From the NCBI GenBank assembly GCA_016213265.1, contig JACRBA010000122.1, forward strand, positions 1-33,622: a stretch of DNA of 33,622 nucleotides, given 5' to 3'. The first letter of the stretch is position 1. Each line of letters begins with the position of its first letter. Positions 26,622 to 33,622 of the stretch are shown here, piece by piece. The position numbers and the translations under genes are program-made. Under the pieces are notes generated by a model. The model searched no databases and had not been told where the DNA came from. It saw only the letters and a list, made by a program, of their open reading frames with translations. The DNA comes from Burkholderiales bacterium. GTDB taxonomy: Bacteria; Pseudomonadota; Gammaproteobacteria; Burkholderiales; Burkholderiaceae_C.

Positions 26622-27243
26622 AGCACTTCACACCTTGCGCATGCCGCCCTGGGCCGCGGGGCTGCTGGCGGGTGGGCTGATGTTGGCCGCGTCTGCGTGG
26701 GCCGCCCCTCGCGCCGCGCAGCCGGCCCCGTCCACCGCTGGCGCCTCGGCGCCTGCCGGGGCCCTGCTGCAGGCGGACGGCGCCTTCGTGCGCCAGCCAT
26801 CGGCGCGGCTGGTGTGGGCGCGCTGCGTGGAAGGCATGCGCTGGGACGGCCGCCAGTGCACTGGCGCGGCGCGCCGGGTGGACCTGGCGGGCGCCCAGCA
26901 GTTGGCCGCCGAGCGCCGGCGCACGGAGGGCGGCGACTGGCGGCTGCCGCGCGTGCCCGAGCTGCAGCGCCTGGCCAGCTTCGCGCGGCGCCAGCCGGCG
27001 CAGGCTCGCGTGCTGTTCCCGGCGGCGCCGGGCGAGCCGCTGTGGACGGCGACCGCCCGCGTCGACACGCGCTCGGTGAACCCCTACAACTACGGCAACA
27101 TCGCCGCCGGCCGCAGCGCCGAGAGCAGCGCACAGGACGCGGCGCTGTTCGGCTGGGCGGTGGATGCCTTCACCGGCGACGCCAACGGCGAGGTGCCGCG
27201 CGCCACGCACCTGCCGGTGCGGCTGGTGCGCAGCGGCGGCTGA
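26611..27243 (+). CDS. DUF1566 (Lcl C-terminal-like) exported protein
   Basis: This 210-residue protein has a signal peptide (about 1-32, SAWAAP) and a Pro/Ala-rich spacer. The domain that follows starts at ARCVEGMRWDGRQCTGAAR, whose two Cys may form a disulfide. Next come GGDWRLPRVPELQRLASFAR and PLWTATARVD, and it ends in VPRATHLPVRLVRSGG. The WRLPxxxEL...WTxT pattern is the DUF1566 / Lcl C-terminal fold, related to C-type lectin folds on surface proteins. It starts 11 bases before the DUF2145 stop and is probably cotranscribed with it. The role is unknown. Confidence 0.83.
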   Translation: MAHEALHTLRMPPWAAGLLAGGLMLAASAWAAPRAAQPAPSTAGASAPAGALLQADGAFVRQPSARLVWARCVEGMRWDGRQCTGAARRVDLAGAQQLAAERRRTEGGDWRLPRVPELQRLASFARRQPAQARVLFPAAPGEPLWTATARVDTRSVNPYNYGNIAAGRSAESSAQDAALFGWAVDAFTGDANGEVPRATHLPVRLVRSGG

Positions 27244-27304
27244 CGCTGTACCAACGAGTCAGTGGAGCGTACGATCGATCGCCAGCCTGCACAGGAGCCG
27301 TGCG

Positions 27305-28369
27305 ATGAACCGTTCGATGCGCCGAGTCGGGGTCTGTGTGTTCATGTCGATGGCGGCCGCCTGGCCGGCCGCACAGGCGGCCAAGGTGGCGCCGCCGAAT
27401 GACCTGGGCACGCTGAACGACGGGTACTACGCGTCCGCACGTGCAGTGAACCGCGCCGGGCGGGTCGTGGGCAATGCGCTGGACGGCCAGTCGCTGAGCA
27501 CGCGGCAGGTCCTCTGGCGCGACGGGCTGGTGGTGGCCTGGTCCGACTGCTGCCTCTCGGGGCTCGGAGTGCCCAAGGCGCTCAACCGGGCAGGCGAGGC
27601 GGTGGGCTACAACGAAGGCGGTTTCGACACCTACCCAGTCCACTGGGCGGCGAACGGCGCCTGGCGCCAGCTGCCGGCCCTGCCGGGCGGCGATGGCCGC
27701 GGCATGGCCAGCGACATCAACGACGCCGGCCTGGTCGCCGGCCACACGCGAGGACCGGAAGGGGGCGGGTTCAGCCGCCACGCCGTGCTGTGGCAGGCCG
27801 GCGTGCTGGTGCGCGACATGGGTTTCCTCGGCGAGCCTGACCTCGGCCTGGTGAACCAGACCATGGCCCACGGCCTGAACCAGGCCGGCACCGTCGTGGG
27901 CAGCGGTCTCGTCGGCAGCGAGATGCACGCCTTCGTCTGGCGGGACGGCGTCTACGTCGACCTCGGCCCCGGCCAGGCACTGGACATCACCGACGACGAA
28001 CAGGTCATCCTCGGCACGGCACCCGGGCTGGTGCCGGTGATCTGGCGGGATGGCGCGCGCAGCTACCTGCCGGCTCTGGGCGGCGGCCCCGTCGCCTACG
28101 GCCACACCGTGGCGGCGATGAACAACAAGGGCGAGGTCGTCGGGCACGCGCCTGCCACGAAGCCGCCCTACCTCGACACTGCCGTGCTGTGGCGCGGCGG
28201 CCGGGCGATCAACCTCGGGCGCTACCCCGGGGGGACAATCAGCCGGGCATTCGGCATCAACGACAAGGGTGTCGTGGTGGGTGAGGGCAACCTGGCACCC
28301 AACGGCCCCATGCACGCCCTGCGCTGGACGCTAAAAGCGGGACATGTCCGCGTCGACCGGGCCGACTGA
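27305..28369 (+). CDS. Exported HAF-repeat protein (beta-propeller)
   Basis: This 354-residue protein has a signal peptide (about 1-25) and an AGGAG ribosome binding site. It contains about seven copies of the HAF-type unit, whose core is INxxGxVVGxx: VNRAGRVVGNA, LNRAGEAVGYN, INDAGLVAGHT, LNQAGTVVGSG, ITDDEQVILGTA, MNNKGEVVGHA and INDKGVVVGEG. Each unit is followed by an AxxW or VLW strand. The number of repeats suggests a six- or seven-bladed propeller. HAF-repeat proteins are extracellular with unknown function. It stands 61 bases after the DUF1566 gene and converges with the amidohydrolase gene. Nothing else in the window explains its role. Confidence 0.85.
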   Translation: MNRSMRRVGVCVFMSMAAAWPAAQAAKVAPPNDLGTLNDGYYASARAVNRAGRVVGNALDGQSLSTRQVLWRDGLVVAWSDCCLSGLGVPKALNRAGEAVGYNEGGFDTYPVHWAANGAWRQLPALPGGDGRGMASDINDAGLVAGHTRGPEGGGFSRHAVLWQAGVLVRDMGFLGEPDLGLVNQTMAHGLNQAGTVVGSGLVGSEMHAFVWRDGVYVDLGPGQALDITDDEQVILGTAPGLVPVIWRDGARSYLPALGGGPVAYGHTVAAMNNKGEVVGHAPATKPPYLDTAVLWRGGRAINLGRYPGGTISRAFGINDKGVVVGEGNLAPNGPMHALRWTLKAGHVRVDRAD

Positions 28370-28405
28370 CCGGCCCGGCCGACCCCGCCCGTCGCGGCCG
28401 GCCGT

Positions 28406-31400
28406 TCAATCGTCGGCGTGGCTGTGGCTGGCCGCCTCCACCGGCATGCCGACCCCAGCCGCCCCCTCGAAGAAGTAGGGCCGGCGCGTGCGCTGGCGAG
28501 GCCACAGCTCGTTCATCGTGACCGCGTCGTAGAGCCGCCCGCCCAGCATCACCTGGCGCACGCGGTCACTCGCGCGGATGTCGGCCAGCACGTCGCCCTC
28601 GATCACCACCAGGTCGGCCAGCTTGCCGGGCTCCAGCGAGCCCAGGTCGCGGTCCAGTCCGAGGTAGTGGGCCGGGTTGAGCGTGGCCGCACGCAGGGCC
28701 TCCAGCGGCGTCATGCCGCCCAGCGCCAGCATCCACATCTCCCAATGAGCCCCCAGGCCCTCGCGCTGGCCATGGGCGCCGATGTTCACCTTCACGCCCA
28801 GGCGCTGCAGGGCGGTGGCGGTGCGGGCCACGCGCAGCACGTTGAAGTCTTCCTCCGGCGCGGTGGGCCGGCGCACGGCGCGTGATTCGAGCACGCTGCG
28901 CGGCACGTGGCGGGTGAGCAGCGGGTGGGTCCACACGTCGGTGCGCGCGTACCAGTAGTGCTCGCCGTCCAGGCCACCGTAGGCCACGTTCAGCGTGGGC
29001 GTGTAGCCCACGGCGGTCTGCGGCCAGAGCTGCTTGACGTCGTCGTAGACCTCGGCGATGGGCAGGGCGTGCTCGATGCCGGTGTGGCCGTCCACCACCA
29101 TGCCCATGTTGAGCTGGAACATCGAGCCGCCCTCGGGCACCACCATCATGCCGGTGCGGCGAGCGGCCTCGAGGATCTGCTGGCGCTGTTCGCGCCGGGG
29201 CAGCTGGTAGCTCTTGACGCTGATGGCGCCTTCGGCGCGCTGGCGACGCAGGTGGCCCAACGCATCGTCGAGGCTGTTCACTTCGGCTGTGATGCCGGCC
29301 TTGGCGCCGTAGAGCACCGAGCCGGTGGAGAAGATGCGCGGCGCCACCACCCGGCCGGCCCGCTGCAGCTCGGCCTGGGTGAAGACTTCGCTGTTGCGGT
29401 TGGAGGGGTCGTGCACGGTGGTCACGCCGAAGGCGAGCGAGGCCAGGTTCACCCAGCTCTGCTGCGGCACGATCTCGCTGTCGCCCATGGGGCCGTGCCA
29501 GTGCGCATCGATGAAGCCGGGGACGATGGTGGTGCCGCGCGCGTCGACCACGCGGGTGCCGGCCGGCACGGGCACCTGCCCCGCGGGCCCCACGGCGCGG
29601 ATGCGGTCGCCCTCGATGAGCAGCACGCCGTGGTCGATGACCTCGTCGCCGCGCATGGTGACGAGCCGCGCCCCGGTGAGCGCCACGCGGCCGATGGGCT
29701 TGTCCGCCGCCTGCGCGAAGCCGATGGTCTGGGCGGTGGCCGGGGGTGCGCCGGCCGGGGCACCCGGCGGTGCGTGCACGGGCGCGGTGAACAGCGTGTC
29801 GCCCAGCGCGAAATGCAGCCGCTGGCTGTCGCCGCTCCAGTGCAGCGAGTGGCCGGCATCCGCGTCCAGCCGGCGCACCGGCATGGCGTCCATGCGGGGG
29901 CCCACCGCCAGCGGCTTGCCGCTGCGCGGCAGGGGCGCCACGTAGGCATGGAAGCGCTCCACGAAGCCCAGCCAGCGGCCGTCCGGTGACACGGCGTACT
30001 CGCTCACGTGCTCGCCGCGCGCCACCTCGGTCTCGCGGCGGTCGGCCAGGTCGATGCGCACCAGCTTGCGCTGCGCGTCGACCTCGTTGTCCAGTGTGCT
30101 GCGCGTGACATAGACCTCGTCGCTGCGCTCGCCGAACTGCGGCGCGCTGCCATCGGGCGTGAGGCGCCATGGCGCGCTGCGGCCGTCCGCAGGCAGCATC
30201 CACACGCCAGGGTCCATCCCATGCCACGGCGAGGTGAGCGTGCCCCCACGCACCTTCTCCACCACCACCGTGCGGCCGTCCGGCGAGAAGCGCGGCGCGA
30301 GGTACTTGCCCGGGGTGGGCGTGAGCACGGTCTCGCGGCCGCTGGCCAGGTCGCGCTTGACGACGCGGCCGAGCTGCTCGTCGGTCCAGGCCACGAACAC
30401 CACCTCGCGGCCGTCGCGCGACAGGCTGGGGAAGAACTCGAAGCGGCCGTCTTCACGCGTGAGCCGGCGGGGCGTGCCCTCGGGCAGCGGGCGCAGCCAC
30501 AGTGAGCCGAGCGCCGAGTACACCACCTGCCGCCCGTCCGGCGCCACCTGCACCGAGCGCAGCTGGCGCACCGGGAAGTGCGCCGGAGCCACTTCTTGCG
30601 CCACGCGCAGGGCGGGGCGCAGCTCGCGGGTGTCCTGCACGTGGAAGGGAATCTCGCGCGCCGCCTGCGCGGCATCGCGGGCGAACGGGTCGACCCGCCA
30701 CAGCCTGCCGCCCGCCCACAGCACCAGCTGGCGGGCATCGGGCGTCCAGGCGAACGCCGGGTACACCCCGTACACCGACCACGATTCCTGCAGGTCGCGC
30801 TCCAGATGCGGCCAGGCGGCGCGCTCTTCGCCGGTGGCGAGGTTCTTGACGAACAGGGTGCTCTGGTTGCGCACCCGGCGCACGAAGGCCAGCCACTGGC
30901 CGTCGGGCGAGGGCGTCGGCCGCACCGCGCCGCCGGGGCCCTGCACGAGGGCCTCGGTGGTGCCGTCGTCCAGGTTCTGCCGGAAGATGGTGAAGATGCC
31001 CTGGTGCGCGTCCTTGTTGTATTCGAAGGTGCGCCCAGGCGTCGTGTCGCGCGAGTAGTACAGCCAGCGCCCGTCGGGCGAGAAGGCCGGCTCGCCCAGG
31101 TCCTTCTGCCAGTTGGGCTTCTCGTTGAGCGCCAGGCCCTTGGCGCCACCTTCGCGCGGGTAGAGCCAGATCTCACCGGAGCCGGCCGAGCGGGTGCCGG
31201 TGTAGTGCTTGCGCGCGGCGATGTAGCGCCCGCTCGGGTGCCACACCGGGTTGTTCAGCAGGCGGAAATCCTCGGTGGTGACAGCGCGCGCGTCGCTGCC
31301 GTCCGCGGCCATCACCCAGACGTTGTCGCCCCCGCCCGCGTCGCTGACGAACGCGATCTGGCGGCCGTCGGGCGAGAACCGGGCCTGGTGTTCCCAGGCG

Positions 31401-31675
31401 ATGGAGTGGGTGAGCGGCGTGGCGCGGCCGCCTTCGATGGGCAGCAGGTACAGGTCGCCCAGGAGGTCGAACACCACCTGCTTGCCGTCGGGGCTCACGT
31501 CCACGCTCATCCAGGTTCCGGTGCGGGTGTCGATGTGCGCGGTACGCGCCTCGCCGGGCGGCTGGTTCACGTTCCAGGGAGCGGGCTTGGGCGCTTCGCT
31601 GACCTGGGCGGTGGCGCTGGAGGCGGCGAGGAGGGCCAGCAGACAGGCGAGGGTGTCGCGGTTCGGGAACGGCAT
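28406..31675 (-). CDS. Exported TolB-like propeller fused to amidohydrolase
   Basis: This 1089-residue protein starts at ATG 31675. A signal peptide (about 1-24, SATAQ) is followed by about nine PD40/WD40-like SPDGRxVxF repeats, together forming a TolB-type propeller (about residues 40-660). The C-terminal amidohydrolase (about 690-1075) opens with LTGARLVTMRGDEVIDHG. It has the metal motif PGFIDAHWHGP (HxH, about 723), then GHTGIEHALPIAEVY, VNIGAHGQREGLGAHWEMWML and GSLEPGKLADLVVIEGD. Such fusions are annotated as amidohydrolase family proteins in proteobacteria and Bacteroidetes and are thought to be periplasmic peptidase or dipeptidase-like enzymes. Its substrate is unknown. It converges with the HAF-repeat gene over 36 bases. 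Confidence 0.92.
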   Translation of the reverse strand: MPFPNRDTLACLLALLAASSATAQVSEAPKPAPWNVNQPPGEARTAHIDTRTGTWMSVDVSPDGKQVVFDLLGDLYLLPIEGGRATPLTHSIAWEHQARFSPDGRQIAFVSDAGGGDNVWVMAADGSDARAVTTEDFRLLNNPVWHPSGRYIAARKHYTGTRSAGSGEIWLYPREGGAKGLALNEKPNWQKDLGEPAFSPDGRWLYYSRDTTPGRTFEYNKDAHQGIFTIFRQNLDDGTTEALVQGPGGAVRPTPSPDGQWLAFVRRVRNQSTLFVKNLATGEERAAWPHLERDLQESWSVYGVYPAFAWTPDARQLVLWAGGRLWRVDPFARDAAQAAREIPFHVQDTRELRPALRVAQEVAPAHFPVRQLRSVQVAPDGRQVVYSALGSLWLRPLPEGTPRRLTREDGRFEFFPSLSRDGREVVFVAWTDEQLGRVVKRDLASGRETVLTPTPGKYLAPRFSPDGRTVVVEKVRGGTLTSPWHGMDPGVWMLPADGRSAPWRLTPDGSAPQFGERSDEVYVTRSTLDNEVDAQRKLVRIDLADRRETEVARGEHVSEYAVSPDGRWLGFVERFHAYVAPLPRSGKPLAVGPRMDAMPVRRLDADAGHSLHWSGDSQRLHFALGDTLFTAPVHAPPGAPAGAPPATAQTIGFAQAADKPIGRVALTGARLVTMRGDEVIDHGVLLIEGDRIRAVGPAGQVPVPAGTRVVDARGTTIVPGFIDAHWHGPMGDSEIVPQQSWVNLASLAFGVTTVHDPSNRNSEVFTQAELQRAGRVVAPRIFSTGSVLYGAKAGITAEVNSLDDALGHLRRQRAEGAISVKSYQLPRREQRQQILEAARRTGMMVVPEGGSMFQLNMGMVVDGHTGIEHALPIAEVYDDVKQLWPQTAVGYTPTLNVAYGGLDGEHYWYARTDVWTHPLLTRHVPRSVLESRAVRRPTAPEEDFNVLRVARTATALQRLGVKVNIGAHGQREGLGAHWEMWMLALGGMTPLEALRAATLNPAHYLGLDRDLGSLEPGKLADLVVIEGDVLADIRASDRVRQVMLGGRLYDAVTMNELWPRQRTRRPYFFEGAAGVGMPVEAASHSHADD

Positions 31676-31728
31676 GGGTCGCGTGGCCTTGTGGGCGAAG
31701 GGGCGAGGATAAGGGCCGGAGCGCGGCC

Positions 31729-31845
31729 GCGGGGCATGGGGGCAGGCGCCGGGGCTCAAACGTCCGCGTCCTCGGCCTGGCGGCCGAGGATGCCCTGCGA
31801 TGCTGGGCGCTCCCATTCGCCCCGGCGCCTGCCCCCATGCCCCGC
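31729..31845. repeat. 117-bp element with perfect 27-bp terminal inverted repeats
   Basis: Arms 31729-31755 and 31819-31845 are exact reverse complements over 27 bases. The core of 63 bases holds a second hairpin with 9-bp arms (31769-31777 and 31782-31790). The size and shape resemble a MITE or an extragenic palindromic repeat, but no target-site duplication is visible. It could also act as a strong transcription stop between the divergent genes on its sides. Confidence 0.65.
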
Positions 31846-31859
31846 TCGTTCACCCGGGT

Positions 31860-32100
31860 CGCGGTGCGAGCAGTCGCACAGGCACGCAGTTCGCCAAGCG
31901 GCAGGGGGTACCCGGCGGTGGCGATTTGTGCAGCGCCGAGGAGCGCAGGGCGGAAGGCGGCGCGCGCCAGCGCGCATCGTCAACTGAATCCCGGCGACTG
32001 TCCGAGCGCAGTGAGCGCAGCGAACGCAGCGAGTTGAGCAGCGCGCCTTCCGGCCGAGCACCGCAGGGCAGTCGGCGCGCAGCGCCGACCGCGGAACCAT
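31860..32100. other. Structured, repeat-rich intergenic segment
   Basis: Several nested inverted repeats are present. CGGAAGGCG (31951-31959) pairs with CGCCTTCCG (32044-32052), TCAACT (31980-31985) pairs with AGTTGA (32032-32037), and an 8-bp stem lies at 32071-32078/32082-32089. Inside is a short tandem of about nine bases (units like GAGCGCAGT, GAGCGCAGC, GAACGCAGC; about 32004-32030). This looks like an extragenic repeat or structured RNA of unknown role, and not a gene. Confidence 0.45.
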
Positions 32101-32243
32101 GAGCCGCCGCCGGGTGCCCCCTGCCGCGACGCACCCACCGTGCACCGTCGGTCTCGGGGACCTCGCCTGGCAGGCCGCCCTCAGGGTTTCACCTAGCCAC
32201 CCGTCTGTCACCGCAGAGACACTGAGGGCACTCCCGGTCTTCC

Positions 32244-32264
32244 TAGAATCGAACGACCGTTCTA
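32244..32264. promoter_or_regulatory. TetR-type operator overlapping a -10-like box before the fadB-like gene
   Basis: TAGAA (32244-32248) and TTCTA (32260-32264) form an outer inverted repeat. Inside it, GAACG-AC-CGTTC (32251-32262) forms a second one. The TAGAAT at 32244-32249 could be a -10 box. The form resembles operators of TetR-family fatty-acid regulators of betaproteobacteria. The regulator itself is not in the window. Confidence 0.5.
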
Positions 32265-32301
32265 ATTTCCGCCATCCCGCACAGAGCACGAGGACACGCA
32301 C

Positions 32302-33622
<1,321 letters not shown>

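Larger units (their letters stand above)
31676..32301. other. 626-bp non-coding gap, overall description
   Basis: I see no convincing gene here, although several short reading frames are open because of the GC content. It holds the amidohydrolase leader, a 117-bp inverted-repeat element (31729-31845), a structured repeat-rich segment (about 31860-32100), an unremarkable stretch (32100-32240), and the operator and -10-like box before the fadB-like gene. Confidence 0.7.

Noticed and set aside
28357..28378. CCGGGCC/GGCCCGG stem over the HAF-protein stop codon
   Set aside because: There is no T-run, and such GC stems are common here. It could be a weak two-way terminator but is not supported.
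31800..32102. 100-residue open frame with an SERSERSER run
   Set aside because: The run comes from the nine-base tandem repeat. It has no ribosome binding site and a composition unlike proteins, so the segment is treated as non-coding.

Overview
The window is dense, very GC-rich bacterial DNA with short intergenic gaps, overlapping start/stop codons and AGGAGA-type ribosome binding sites. Gene content and protein style suggest a betaproteobacterium of the order Burkholderiales (Comamonadaceae or a close relative). This is inferred from family resemblance only, because there is no rRNA or tRNA in the window. Both ends cut genes: a DUF3306 gene on the left and a fadB-like beta-oxidation gene on the right.

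Region 1 (1-7565, minus strand) is a respiratory, Tat-exported formate dehydrogenase operon. In transcription order it has a tiny Tat-signal protein, the catalytic molybdo/tungsto subunit FdhA (cysteine type), the four-cluster ferredoxin subunit, a small lipoprotein, the cytochrome b subunit, a small exported protein, the sulfurtransferase FdhD, and DUF3305 and DUF3306 proteins. Region 2 (7735-11102, plus strand) is a divergent two-component system: an NtrC-type response regulator and a Cache-domain histidine kinase. The 169-bp gap between them holds a -24/-12-like element facing the fdh operon, a perfect 15-bp palindrome, and a -10-like box for the regulator gene. Together they look like a dedicated control system for formate oxidation. 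The regulator's GAFTGA motif is clearly divergent.

Region 3 (11115-14033) holds a GDSL esterase (TesA-like) and a YbbA-like ABC ATPase, which start back to back with overlapping start codons, plus a two-domain chromate transporter. Region 4 (14058-17996, minus) holds a parvulin isomerase, BolA, YciB, MsrB and SelO. The last two overlap and form a redox/AMPylation pair.

Region 5 (18154-25080, plus) joins an acyl-CoA ligase to a complete branched-chain-amino-acid-type ABC importer (LivK, H, M, G, F). An intrinsic terminator sits between LivK and LivH. The LivF/LivG ATPase pair looks asymmetric, with one canonical and one degenerate ATP site. LivF also appears to have lost its last residues to a single-base frameshift. 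The likely theme is uptake and CoA activation of an organic acid, with the substrate unknown.

Region 6 (25153-31675) carries exported proteins: a Ser/Ala-rich hypothetical, a DUF2145 protein with a possible permuted-papain His/Cys arrangement, a DUF1566 protein, a HAF-repeat propeller protein, and on the minus strand a large exported TolB-like propeller/amidohydrolase fusion. The 626-bp gap 31676-32301 is the only long non-coding stretch. It holds a 117-bp element with perfect 27-bp inverted ends, a structured GC-rich repeat-like segment, and a TetR-type operator before the fadB-like gene (32302 to the window end).
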